In this document: positions 10,990 through 24,117 of the stretch, piece by piece
Numbering within the stretch: the first letter of the stretch is position 1
Layout of the letters: the number at the start of each line of letters is the position of its first letter
Assembly: GCA_030512295.1 (NCBI GenBank)
Contig: JAULSR010000001.1
Coordinates: 248,001-312,000 of the forward strand
Reading direction: 5' to 3'
DNA from: Bombardia bombarda
Lineage: Eukaryota > Ascomycota > Sordariomycetes > Sordariales > Lasiosphaeriaceae
DNA length: 64,000 nucleotides
The notes under the pieces: model-generated
Seen by the model: only the letters and a program-made list of their open reading frames with translations
Told to the model about the DNA's origin: nothing
Databases searched by the model: none
Translations under genes and position numbers: made by a program

Positions 10990-13900
10990 ATGGAGCTTCC
11001 TCTTCAGCCAGCAGATTACATTGAGTCAGACAAGACCGTCTACGAGCCCTCAGGCTGTCTGTCAGCACACCCCCACCGACCAGAGACAATCCGTGACCAC
11101 TTGCAGCACTACTTTGGATGCCTGCAAATTTCGGAGCGACCTGACTTTCTGAACAAGGATAATGATGTCTGGAAGTACGAGTACAACTTGACGCTTGAGA
11201 ACCAGAGATGGAAAGCCAAGCACCACTCCCCTACTATTTCACCAGAACACGACAAGAAGCTGCAGGTCCTAGCTGATGAAAAAGTCGCCAAGAAAATCGG
11301 AGTCCTTGCAGTCGCCATCGACGCTCGGTACAAGCGAATTCAGGTTGTGCGCAAGCTTCTCAATGAGATGACTCATACTGCAACAACAAACGGTCGTGGC
11401 AGAAACCCTATACGCGACGTGGAGAAAAGCCGTCGAGAATGGAAGAACACATTCGAGAAGGGCATCGAGGAAGTCCACAGATGGAGGGAGTCCAAGGGTT
11501 TCCTGTCTTCTTCCAATGCACTAGACGAGCACGAAGCAGTCAGAGAGGCAAGACGACAATACCAGAAAGATGGACAGTGCTCCGAGCCCGGCACACCGAC
11601 TGATGTTCTTAGTGCTGCTAACGATTACGAGGTGGAGAACGACGTGCACGCCTATCTCATCCAATACACCCGTGACCACATGCTGGAGTCGAGCAACACT
11701 ACAACCGTCACATCACCACGAATGGATTCATCTTTGGACTCAACCTCTTCTCCGGACAAGGGAGTCATCGAAAAGCACCTAATGTACCACGAGGAAGACC
11801 CCACAGCTGATGCTCGATTCAAGGGTGGATTTCCAGATCAGAGGGTATCAATCAATGACCTTCTGAATAGCGCCAGTCAGGGTAACGTTCTGGACGAGGA
11901 CTTGAACATTATTTCTAAGCGTGCCTGGAAAAAGAAGGCGGGAGGTACCGGAGGCATCCGATACTTGCATATTCCATACAATAACATGGAGGTGAGATTA
12001 CATTGCCCTGGGCCCCTTGCATCTGGAACCTTGAGCTGACTCGTAACTTTGCTTAACACCCAAGTGGCTCGAGGTGAGTGTTCAACCAATACTGCTTGCT
12101 ACCTCTGTCCCCTATTACCCCGGCGGCCCTCGAGGTCCGATTCTAACACGTTTATAGAAAGTGATTGCTAGATACTACGATGAAGAACGACCCAATCTCG
12201 ATGAAAACCGCCGCATCTCTCGTATCAAGACCCAGACACACATGTTGCTGCGGCCACACCTTTGGCGCGGGCAGCAATATGCCCTCCACACTAATTCTGT
12301 ACACACAAGACACATGCGTCCAATGTGCGAAAGAGTGTCAACAGGTCAGTGAATTACGAATTCGCCCTGAACTGAGCTGAATCTAACCGTCATCTCAGAC
12401 CCAAGAAATATCGAGGTGGACCCACGGAATATCGCTCTCTATGTAGGTTGCCCATGTCAGATACGCTCCAATTACCTATCTTACCTAGTACCTAACCTAT
12501 AGAAGAGAACTAACCGGGAAGAATGGTATTAGATGCCATATCTGCATTGGGAGACTGACAGGATGAGGGAAACAATCGCAAGACATACAGATGCCAAGAC
12601 ACTCAAGTATCGCCAGAAAGAAGAAGAAGACAGGATCAGGCAAAAATCGAAGCGCCAGGAGTCCAGGTCTGGCCTCAAGTTCTCTGGTAATAGGATTACC
12701 CATCTGGCAGAAAATACAGAAAGTCTCAGACGCGGCACGAACATCGCATACAATAACCCTCTACCACTGACGGCATCTGACGGCCTTGCCCCCTACGTCA
12801 ACGTCAGTGTGCCCCGATGGTTAGGGGCAATCAAGATCAAGAACGGTCGCCCCAAAGTCGAGTCATGCTTAGGTCAGTACCTGATTGATTCCGCCAGACT
12901 CTACGAAGTCATGTCCACGTTCGGGGACCAAAAGATGCTGGAGAAGTATCTGTACAACGACCCACCTCTTCACTTGCGTCGGACCTTGGACCAGTCCTTC
13001 TACCGGACGCTGAAGACGACAAAGAGCCGAGACCGAGACCAGACTGTCTACCGTGGAACGACAACGAGGTCTGAGTTTAGACACAGGCTGCGCGAGGTTA
13101 AGTCGGCCACAGACCAAGCGGACAAGGCCAACAATACCTTTCTCGTCTCCACCAAGACAGAGGGCGACGACAGTGTTTCGGAACAGAAAAAGGGCAGTGT
13201 TTCGGAACAGAAAAAGGACAGTGTTTCGGAACAGGAAAAGGAATGGAGGTGGGACGATCACTACAGTGACACGGATAAGAAAGGCTGTGACCATTGCAAG
13301 AACGACATCAAGAAGGTGTCACAGCTCATCATGGTTGACCAGCTGTGGATGTGGGTGCTCGATGAAAGCACAATCATCACATGCTTCCCACGGCGATACG
13401 GAGTCAACAAGAACGACCTATCAGGCGTCCACTACTCGATCCGGAGACGGCTGAAGTCTGCCCACACCAACCAGATCCGATCCGTCTATGATGTCGCCCT
13501 TATCATCCTGGACGAGTGCTCAAATACCTTCTTTGACCGGACAAAGATTGACGTGCGTGATAGCAACATAATGATCCAAAGTCTTGAACTTGTAGACGAA
13601 TCGGCTGACTCGGTTATAGAGCCAACAACCACGAGTGATCGACCTCTTCTCCGAAGCTATTGGCAATGTGGTTAGTAGTTGTCTACTTACTTTGACATTC
13701 GCATATCACGGAGCAGCACTGACTGACCCTCCTTATCAGACGAACCAACACACGACGGCGTTCCATCGCGTATGGTACTGGACCCAGAAGGCCTCCGTCA
13801 TATACCGCTCCAAGTCAAAGTGCCTCGACTCGTCCCGGCTGCATGTGCCCCTGCTCGACATCCACCCGGAGGGCAAGCTGCAGCGGGAGATCAAAGACAT

Positions 13901-15375
13901 TGTCGAGGAGCTGGACATCATGATCAACATACAAGACCAGCAGAGGGAAGTCATCAAGAGATTCTGCAAACACGTCGAGGATATCATGGACCCAGGCCCT
14001 AGCCCGCCATCTCCGCCATCTCCGCCATTTTCGCAATATCTCTACGAGGATATCGCTTTGTCGATAAAAGAGAGGGAGTTCAGCTGCAGCGGGACAGGGA
14101 CCTTTCGCAAACAAAGAGAGACCGCCCGGAAAGAAAAAGAGACTGCCTGGAAACAAGAAGAGGCAATTTGGAAACAGAAAAACGAAAAGCTGATGTGGTT
14201 CCGCATGCAGTCTAGTGAGCTGCTCTCAGAGCTTGATAGCAGAATCAACGAGCTCAAGGGACTAAAGAGAGAGTCAGAAAGCACAGCACAAAGCGTGAGT
14301 TGCACTATTACTACTTACATAACTAATAATCTCTCCCCTCCCTTTCAGAGAACGAAAACATGATTTTGTGATCAAGCATAGGTATACTAACGTGCTGATT
14401 TACTTCGCTTTGTAGGTAAACGACCTCTTATCCTTGAAACAACAGCAAGCGAGTGTGGTGGAGGCCTGGCAGTCGGTGAAACAGTCCGAGGAAACAGTCC
14501 GACAGGGCCGAACCATCATGACATTCACCATGGTCACAATCATTTTTGTAAGTGTGCTACTCAGTAGTATTATTATAAACACACAAGCGAAGGATGTCAA
14601 CAGCTGACCAAGACACACCTACATGCAAAGCTCCCGCTTTCCTTCATGTCAAGCGTATTCGGCATGAACAACGATGATTTCGGAACCACCAACGGATGGA
14701 GCTTGGGCAACCAGTTCAGCCTCATGTGTAAGTAATCCCGCGTCAAACCCTGGATCAATATTCCACGGTTATCTCTTTTAATCACTTTATACATGGAGAA
14801 GACAAATAGCTAACACCTCAACCAATCCACCCACAGTCCCCATCTCATTCCTCATCATCGGCGTCTCGGCAATCATGGCCTACACGAGCTGGCTGCCAGC
14901 CTTTCTATGGTCGACCTACTCGTACATAACCACATGGCTGGTCGTCCGGCTCGGCATCTACAACCTGTGGCTCTCGTACAAAGATAGGCTTGGAGCACGA
15001 GCCCTACAGAAACAGACTGAAGAGAGAGTGCACAATCTGAGAGAAAAGGTGCAGAAGACAAAGAAGAAAAACGACGAGGAGAGGAGGCGCAAGATGGACA
15101 AGAAGACAAACGACAAGAGGGATAATAATAACGGGCAATCTGATGAGGACTACAGCACGGATGACGAGCCTCAGTTGTCAACCTCGGGTTTGACAAACGG
15201 AAACACACCTGCTGCCGTTGCTGCCAGTATGACCACAGCTACCGCCACAGCTGTTCCTTCTGCAGATGGCTCACAGAGGTCCATTAGAGGATGGTGGAAC
15301 AGATGGTGGAACAGAATGGTCGCGCCTCCAACGCCAATAGTAATAGCGCCACTTGAGGGCGATACAATTGTATAA
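10990..15375 (+). CDS. CorA-like Mg2+ transporter, large fungal form
   Basis: Ten exons: 10990-11991, 12065-12073, 12158-12344, 12399-12442, 12533-13552, 13620-13670, 13740-14294, 14416-14547, 14631-14727 and 14837-15375. They give 1211 residues in unbroken phase. The CorA signature is complete: a first membrane helix (TMVTIIFLPLSFMSSVF) ends in the GMN selectivity motif at residues 1011-1013, and a second helix (ISFLIIGVSAIMAYTSWLPA) follows. Membrane insertion with both termini cytosolic is the family rule. Upstream are about 980 residues of soluble domain with the fungus-specific RRTLDQSFYRTL block, a Cys pair (CDHCKND) and a charged coiled coil just before the membrane; downstream is a basic/acidic tail. 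Exon 2 is only 9 nt (Trp-Leu-Glu). Three 24-nt repeats lie in exon 5. It likely moves Mg2+ or related divalent ions at the plasma membrane or an organelle. Annotation pipelines could easily miss the microexon. Confidence 0.93.
13172..13243 (+). repeat. Three tandem 24-nt coding repeats in the CorA gene
   Basis: Three adjacent in-frame copies of a 24-nt unit encode SVSEQKK(G/D), SVSEQKKD and SVSEQEKE (residues about 627-650). The first two copies are almost identical, so the array is young and probably varies in copy number. It lies in the soluble domain, not near the pore. Confidence 0.9.
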
Positions 15376-18300
15376 AAGGCGAATATTCCTCGAGACAAGT
15401 AAGAGCATGGAGACTAGAGGGAACACACTCAAGGGCTATTTCTTTTCTCTTTCTTTATGTCTTAGAACGTTTTGTTTACTATAGTCTTCTTTCTTTCAAC
15501 AGCGCTCTGTATTATTTTGATGTAATTTTACCCAGGTGTTTACTATTAAGTTCATTTTCTGTACCAGTTTCTTATTCAACAGTCTCTTGCAACACCAAAA
15601 AGCATCTGTATCCTCCCGCATGGTTTCATTCATGGATAAATGCCTGGTCTGTGTCTCCCGGTTGGCGGCTGTCATGTTTGTGGCCCACTCTTAAAATTTC
15701 TGTTGCTTGTCGTTGTGGACTTGTGGTGGGTCCAGCTCAGACTTCTAGATCGTGGAGTGACTCAAGGATACTGACGTCTGACATGAACCGAGTGGGTACC
15801 TACCTAGGTAACTGTCAGTGCTGTTGATGATATGGACGAGGTACGTATGATTTCGTGCATTGTCTATTGCTCTCCAGATCGAACAAACAGGTGATTATCT
15901 CACAGTATTATTCTTACTACACGCCACCTTTTGTTAGTTTGGATGCATAAAGAGGTAGCAAAATACCTTCCTCTGGTGCCCAGTGAAGAATATTTGCTGC
16001 ATGTAAGTTGTCACTTGACTCTGGGGTTGGGTAGATCATTGGCAAACACCACGTATCAAAACCAATCCAGTACCACACAAAGAATCATAGGTAGTTCAGA
16101 CTAAGAAGGGGGCGCCTGAGCTCCAAATTAGGTCACGGGCAGCGGCAAATAGAGAAAAAATGCTGCACGACGGTAGCGGTGTAGCCAAGACAGATAGTTA
16201 GATAATATTTGAAGACACATGTACATAGTCAGGGAGAGTAAAGCTCGCTCATAGTTCCCATGGTCACGGCAGCCCGCACTAATTGGCAAAGAGCAGGTTT
16301 TATCCCAACCCGAGTTCGTCAAGTTGAGCGGTGAGCATCACTTTGATCATAACTTACCATTCGGTTCGGGGATCTGATGACCTCGATTCGGGAAAAGAGG
16401 ATGAAAGGGGCCGATCAATTCAAGAGTAGGCTGCAGGCTTGACGCGCCTATTACCCTGCCACATCGTGCATACATGTCAAGTTTGTAAGGTATTCGCGCC
16501 CTCACTTGGCCGGCAGCGGTAAAAGGGGTGTAGTGCAATAGATCCTCACCGCCATGGCACACGTCTCGGGTCGCCATGTGGCTTGGCTTCAATTTGGGTT
16601 GCCTGCTCGGTTCAGTGTGTTGTGCGGCTGGGGTAGCGCGGCGTCGTAGAGGTGGAGGTAGCGGTGGGTATTCTAGAGGTTGTAGTGACAGCATTGAACT
16701 CGAAGGGCGGGGGAGGCCCTAGAGCTGGGCGCACTGCCTGCCCTCATGACATTGCGGCCGGGCGGGAACGCTAAATAGGCAGGTGAGGCCAGTTGGTATG
16801 CACGGTACGTACCTGCTTTCAACACCCCTTAATAGCCCATGGATTCTAATGGAAGTGTCCATCCACTCTCTGCGCCCGGCTTGTGCCTATTCTGGCCACG
16901 ACCATGACAGCAGCTGGAAATTAGAATAAAAAAATCTACACACCTCCCCGAAGATACTACATCGATTGGCAAGGTACCGGCACTGGCAGGGTGTGTGCAC
17001 CTCATTTGCCGACCTAAAGTACCTTTCCGTGGAAGCCGAGGCTTGTTTCCTGGCTGTCGGGTTTCTCCGCCGCTAATGGACAGAGCTGCTAGAAAAAAAA
17101 AACCGCTTCTCGACCCAGAGTTGAAGATCCAAAGACAGCAGCATGATTGAGGCTCAAGACATCCAGGAAGGGCCTGGCCATCACAAGGACAATGCGTTTG
17201 TGGGGAGTGGAGCCATGGAAGGTGCTACGCTACTGGTGGTGTTGCTCCAATCAAACACTGCGTTTGCCTCGAACAAGCTCCCGTCCTTGCGGTATATACG
17301 GGCAGTACTGATGTCGTGGCACTGGATATACTGTTAGGTTGTCTTGCCGCTTCGCCGCTGGCTATCTTACCAATGCTTGTGGGGGAGGGACATGGGACGG
17401 GAGGGTGGCTCAGGGGGGTAAACGGGCGGTTGGGTGCACAGTGCATGCGGCATGGAAACAGGGGTAATTGGTGGTCAGAGCGCGCTGGCAAGGTTGCAGG
17501 GGCTAGGGCGAACCCTTTCATCGGGTTCTGGTTACAAAATTACATTGCTCTCTTTGGCTGACCGTCTGACCGACTGTGCCCACAGACATGAAACGTGAAT
17601 TAATAAAATAGACAAAAGTTGTACTCGTATTATCAGCGCAAGAGCAGCAGGAGCAATACAATATCAGCAGATTTTATTAGACGCCAGCTCTGGAGTTGAA
17701 GACAGCCACACAAAAGTCCCAGACAGGTAGGCATCTGTAGGTGCGGCGCGCAGCGTGCGGCATGCGACACGTACATGTAGTCGACAACATCATGGGAACC
17801 TTTTTGGGAAACTTAGGATATTTGAAATTCTGTAATTCGCTGCAACTATAAAGTTGTTCTTGCTTCTGTCGAAGGAGGATCCCGATGGCCTCCAATTCCG
17901 ATACGTCAGCGGTCCCGACCAACCGGGTCTTGGGGTGTCTTAGCAGCCAAGAGTTCCAGACCTGCCGTCGGCCCTATCGCTTCAGTTAACGGACAGAAGC
18001 CATAGACGACGGTTGAAGTATGCAGGACTCCGAAGTGATCGTAGAAATATGTCTAACATTCAATAGACACTCATAGGGTAGGTAAACGCGGAACATCAGC
18101 AGTCCCGATGCATTGCTAAAGTACATATAGTTTTCCTGAGTAATCCGATAGGTTGTGCTGTTGCCAGGACTTTGCATGTCCCATCCAAAGTCTTCAACCA
18201 ATGGAAGCACAATCCAACGACTGCAATAATAAATATGCCACAAAACATAGAAGGAAAGTTGTCCCGCAGCTGGCAACCTGGAGTCTTGGCGATTTGAGTA

Positions 18301-21000
18301 AGCTATTCTCCGCAGTTTGCTCTGCCACCCATACTATCCGATATTTTCCTTTAGACCAACAAAAGTGAAGATATACAGGTGGAACGGCCCGAACGTGGGT
18401 GCAAAGCGCTGTTGCAGGATATCGCAAGGCCGCATGTCAGACTGCTGAGATCAGGCGCAGGTATTGTAAGGCAATCATTCAAATGTAATACTGTATGCAT
18501 AAGATACGCAGCTTGCCGATCACTGCTGACCTTTCATGGCGTAATTTAGGGTGCCCGATCCGCAGACGCGGCCCGGGTGTCGTCCGCAGCAGGTTGGATC
18601 CTGTTCAGAAGCACGGACGGAATCACACGATACCTGTCATCCTCCAATACCTTTGCCGTTCGGACGCGATTGGCCAGCCAAATACAGTGGCTGGCTGCGG
18701 TTGATCAGGCAACTTTACCGGCCGGTGCCGCGGTCCACTAAAGTGACCCAACTCAGGCACTGCCTAAAAGATATCCGTAGTCCAAACCGCCCTGATCTAC
18801 GGACGATGTGGTGATTCGCTCGCTCGCTAAAAGCGATGACCTACACGTCACCACAACTTCGTACCAAAACGCTAATGATGGCAGCGACCTGGGCCAATTA
18901 AATCACTCGATTTTACAGATGTCATTGGTTGAAAGTAGCACTCCTGTCTAAATGCTCCGGTTTCCAGGTGAAATGGTTGCCCTGGCTCGCCAAGACACCC
19001 CACGTCCGTTGGAAAGGTTGGTGTCCTGGTTCTTGACCGTCCCCGGGATCAACCGGAAACCACTGAGTAAGACACGGGACAGAAAAAGAAGGTCGAAGGC
19101 CTGGAGAAGGGAAACAAGAGGAGGTAGGTATATAGGGACGTCAGTATTTAGACAACCGTCCCCCTTGAGTGCAACCTGTTTGTCGCACTGCATCAACAGT
19201 AAATAAAAGATATGTAGTCGTAAGGCAACGAATCCCAAGGATGTGCGTAGCCCATTATCTCACATCACGAAAGACGCCATCCGTCTGCCAGATGAAAGGC
19301 ATCAACGAGATAGGGCGAAATTCAACCCTGTCAGCAGCGGGGTAGAAGGTGCAGCACGAGTCAAGAAGTCCAGAAATAACTCGAACAGCTACCCAGTTAT
19401 TGTACCCGCGCCAACCGATGTGTTATGAGACGAGTCCCCCCCCCCCCGAAATTTAAGGTGAAGAAAATAAGCTCCACTAACAGCGGGACCATTCATGGTT
19501 TGCTGCTGCTGTAGATATCGCGGAAGGAGCGAGCAAGGTCAGAAAGCTTAAAAGTCCGGCAATAAATAATTCGGTGGCATTACCAGACTCACTGTTCCAT
19601 TGCGGTAGCTATTTTTCTCCATCATCAAATAGCGACCGAAAGCCTATATCCGTCATCTCGTCTTATGTCCGTCCATCTTATTCCATGGCTGCCGATAGGG
19701 CTAGTAGTGTAGATGGGATGACAGGGGAGCGTGTTCCGGGGAAGCGGGCCCCCAAGCTTTGACTCACATAGTAAGTCGTTGGGATGTACAAGTTTTCGTT
19801 CGTTCCTACCAGGGTAATTATGCTGATATTATTTATAGATATTTCGACTTGACGTTTAAACTCTACCTACAGGTAGGCACAAAAGTGCCATGTCTCACGT
19901 TGTGCTTACTTTGGCGTTAAATGGCTTCCGTATTTGATTGCTCAGTCGCATCAGGTAAAATGCAAGCAATGGAGGTGCTGTTGCAATACGTATCCGGGCA
20001 TCAGACTTAGTTCTGGGCACTTTTGATGTCCGTACCATTCACCCCACGTTCTGGCCGTTCAAATGCATTAAAGCAGCAAGCGGTCCGCCCGCCGCGGGAA
20101 ACAAACCCTAAAGCAGGTGGGAATAAGGCAACCACAGCTAAGGTTCGACGTGGGATGGATTGTTTCAAGCGACCCACCAGCAGATACATACGTACTGTAC
20201 CTGTGTTTAGCAACGAGAGGATGGCAGTTCGCGTTCGTTGCCCCGAGGCGCACACGTCTACCTCCTTTCCCCCACGATTCGTCATCTTGTCAAAGACGAC
20301 ACTGAGGCGGTCACAGTGGCTTGTTAGCCAAGCATTATCCGTACTTGTTAACTGGTTTGCGTTCACCAACCATCGGCCGCATACCGAGCGACCGCCAGGC
20401 TTAGCTTCGGGGTCGCTGACCGCCTTTTGTTCGTATCTCTCTCATCTGGTGCGAAATAAGAAATGGCTAATTGGCGAGGAAGTGACGAGACGAGACGACG
20501 TTTGTCATCCTTTCTCGTCTATCTCGATGATGCCGGTCTAGTTGAACCTCTACCATCCATCCACGCTACTCCCCTACTAATTCGCCGCAAAAAGATATTT
20601 CATAATGATTTCTTTGATTTAGTGATAAAATGAGGCCCACATGCCAATCCTCACCTTCTTTTATTCCCAAACTGAGCATCGGTCGGTCGATACGCGTGAT
20701 TCACGTTGACCGCGTATCACGGTTATTTCGGGCGGTCTGGAGGTTTGCGCTTTTTGCCCGCTTGATTGCCAGAGAGAAAGGTGCAACAGGATTGGCATAT
20801 ACGTACTGCTGTTAGTGCACCTTGATTTTAAGATGTACAAATCGGGCGCTCTATGAGCCCTGTTAACAGCGGGAACTTACCCATCACATCACAGCCGCCG
20901 TTCTTCGCGAGTCGCGGCTACCTACCCCACTAAGATGAATGCAAGGTTTTTACGGAGTCGGTTAGCATGCTAGTAGGCTCGCTAAGGCTGCCCAGTTACC
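15376..21000. other. Gene-poor region, first part
   Basis: About 5.6 kb after the CorA stop. The first few hundred bases are T-rich and fit a 3' UTR. Beyond that I find no splice-consistent gene, no RNA gene and no recognisable transposase. The longest frames (for example 20023-20541) encode basic, featureless peptides. Dispersed TAGGTAGG/CCTACC motifs occur at about 15798, 18074 and 19119. Confidence 0.55.
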
Positions 21001-21260
21001 TACACCCAGCCCCTGAACGCTTGTTAGCGTGGTCCAAAGGACAGGGGTCCTGGCCAAAACTCTCTAACTTTACGAAAGAACGACCAATTTCGACAGAATA
21101 AAAATAGCACTGCTAAATAAAGCATATGCTATTGCATTTATTGGTAAATTTCCAAGCGTTTTGAAGGGTTGTTTGACGGCAAGACTGCTGCAAAGTGAAG
21201 ATTTGACCAGGGCCCTGGCCCTTTGGACCACGCTAACAAACGTTCAGGGTCTGGATTGTA
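21001..21260. mobile_element. MITE with about 50-bp terminal inverted repeats, TA-flanked
   Basis: The left end (CCAGCCCCTGAACG at 21006, continuing TTGTTAGCGTGGTCCAAAGG) and the reverse complement of the right end (21254 leftwards) match at roughly 43 of 50 positions by eye. Both ends are bounded by TA, as in Tc1/mariner insertions. The roughly 150-nt interior is A+T-rich and has no coding capacity, so this is a non-autonomous miniature element. Which autonomous family mobilised it cannot be told from here. Confidence 0.8.
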
Positions 21261-24117
21261 CTCTGATGCTCGGTGAATGCTTCTTGTCCTTCCGGGCCGT
21301 TCTTTCCTCAGGGTGATGTTATGTTTCTTTAGTTTGCTTTGCAGTCCAGTTTTTTTTACATTTAACCATGGATGATACCCACCCAGTCTATCTAGGTAGT
21401 CAAATTACTAGTTCCGGTAGACATGCAAGCATAGTCAGAAATAAAGATGACTACCTTAATGTTAGCCACGTTTGTCATCTCCGTTATCATCGCCATCCTG
21501 ATGCTTCTTTCTTAGGACACCAATCTGCAAGACGCTGGATTTTGCGAAATAGGAAGCTAACCAGGTGCCCAGATACCCAAGTACTAGGTATAATGGAAAT
21601 TATGGCTTGTGCTAAAACGTCTAACACGGAAGATCTAGAACTACAGCACACCAGAGTGTATAATTTATATTCTGTGCCTGAGATAGATGTTCCCTGGTTA
21701 GCCTGAGCTTGGTTAGCCAGAGCTCGGCTTAGTTTTTTAAGGGCCGGCCTTGTTCTTCAACGTACGGATAGCGGACACTGTGTGTATTATCTTGTCGCCA
21801 GGAATTTGGTCGATCGACCATGTGTTTTTCTGGTGAGAGCTACCTACCTAGATCAGATGGGAGGCAGGCATGTGGGGAAGCCGGTGTTTCAATGGGGAGT
21901 GTGGGGGTGGAGCACTGAAGAGTGTGAAGACTGCCCTGTCCGGCTCTTCCAGTGTGCCTCGCTTGGCTTGAGCGCGAGATGGCGAAAGCCGGGTTGATAG
22001 TAGAAAGATCATATAGAACGCGAACAATATGAGTTCCTTGTTCTGAATAATGCCGTGCTCGTGCTTGCAGCGAGCATGTGCTTGTTAGAATGTCCGCTCC
22101 TTGCTGCAATGTTTCCCGACTTTTCGAGGCTCTCGCGCAAGCATTTGGGGCGGTGGCATGTGTGGAGAAGCGGTCAACAATTGGGTGGGAAAATGGCGGC
22201 GGGCAGCAAAACCGCAGAAATTAACACCAAATGTGCATGTATGTACCTAACCACAGTACCTTACCGTTCTCCGAAGCTCAAGCCAAGGCGGCACGCGGGT
22301 TAAAAGATACTTTACTTCCATGCAGCCCAGAAGTAATTTAGAAAGGTACCTAAGTGTTCACAAGGTAACTTAATCCAGTCCCTTATTTATACCATTACAC
22401 CAGTATTGAGCGGAAATAAAGAGCGAGATAAGATATATAGGTACGCTGTCAAGGCTCACCCCTTTTACCTAAGTAAGTAGGTAATTCTACCGGGTGGTAC
22501 GGTGCTCTGTTGGCTATCTTACTTTGTGTATAGATATTGTACCTTCTCCGAGTCATTACCTTACCGAGTACATGCAGTTTATGACTCTCCTACCCAGAGC
22601 CTTGTTTTAAAACTGCTAGTTTAACCAGCATTTTCCGGCACACAGAACCGAACAGCGCAATCTAGATTGACTCCTAAATGACCTGCATACTTTCTTTAGA
22701 CATTGAGGGAGCCCATTTGTAGAAACTCACTAGTGCAGAAAATTCGTTTACGGACAAGCCGACAGCATTTATGCCTAGATAGTGTGCCGCGCATGCTTGT
22801 GCAGTGTTACACGGCCTCTTGTTAAGTGCTAGACTGTACTACCACCACACTGTCTCCTGCCTGTAGTAAAACACCCTGATTAAGACCTGCACACTTTCCA
22901 CAGGCATCTAAGGTAGGTAGGTACTCAATTATCTCTGTCTATCCCTGTCTCAGGCTCGTCCATATTCAAAGAGACTATGAGATATCCTAAATAACTTGGG
23001 AAAGATAGACGCACGCGTATGGGCACGCCACATGAAAGCTATATCTCGACCTCATCTCGTTTCCATGCATAGGATCATTTCTCGCAGCCCAAACATACAA
23101 ATGCATACCCCGCATGTGAATTGCTACGGAGCAGTTTATAAAACGACTGGATATTGATTTGATGCCACCAAAGGAAAATCTAGCTAACCTACATTTGGTT
23201 GTGTGCTTATATAACTGCCTGCGAACTTGGATTCGGAGCAGAACGCTGCAGCGTTAAAAAGACCTGCAGCCGCCAGGGAATGCTGTACAAAGCGACCAGA
23301 TACCTACTCTGGAGCCTATCACACAGACAGCTCCGAGGTCGGTGGAGGGTACGTACACACACCGTATCATGTAAGTTGGTGTGGAAAAGTAAGATCCAAT
23401 GGTAGTCTTTACAGGGCATGTCAAGTCGGTTGGCGAAGCTAACAAGGCGGGGACGGACGGGCGGTAATAGGTAGGGCAGGGGGGGTTGCATACATACAGT
23501 ACAATGGTAGGTAAGAATGGTTGCATAGGTATGTATCCGTACCTATGCATGGACTTAAGGTAAAAGCTTCCGACATCATTACTCAGTCTGAATGAATGCC
23601 ACAAGCCTGCGTAAACAGTCTGGCCGATCGATGTATTGGGTCTAGTTAAAACGCATGTTAACCGCTAGCAGTCATTTAATCTGTACATTTCGTGCCGAAG
23701 TGTACGGCACTGTTGTTGCTCGACAAGGCTCTTGGAATCTGGGCGGACCCTCTTCCAAGGGAGTCTTGGCGGGCTGGAAGTCTTGGCTAGCATGCACGAA
23801 CGTGGCTCCGGTGTTTGCTCGTGGTTGTATGATATCGTGGAACGGTCCCTTCGCAAAAGAAATACCTTACCCTGAGGCTCACCCCCCCGGCTCTACTAGA
23901 CTTAATAGTCTTGCTCAAGGCCCTCTTCCTTTCTATTTATTCCCTGAATATTCCTCAACTTTCATCTATCTTAGATGACCTTCTCTTGGTACCATTCTTC
24001 TCCTGACTCCACCCCTTACCTACATATTGTTACTAGCTCAACGCATCATTCGAACGGTATAACACAACGGTAATCTGCATACAAGACAACCCTTCTATAG
24101 CAATCTATAAAACGGCA
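21261..24117. other. Gene-poor region, second part
   Basis: About 2.9 kb with no supportable gene. It holds several TAGGTAGG-type motifs (about 21841, 22453-22485, 22912, 23466, 23505). The frame at 21368-21706 (112 codons) has no recognisable domain. Confidence 0.5.

Noticed and set aside
20023..20541. 172-codon plus-strand open frame, with a 120-codon frame opposite
   Set aside because: Basic, low-information peptides on both strands, with no splice signals or domain.
21368..21706. 112-codon open frame beside the MITE
   Set aside because: No transposase-like or other motif; no evidence it belongs to the element.
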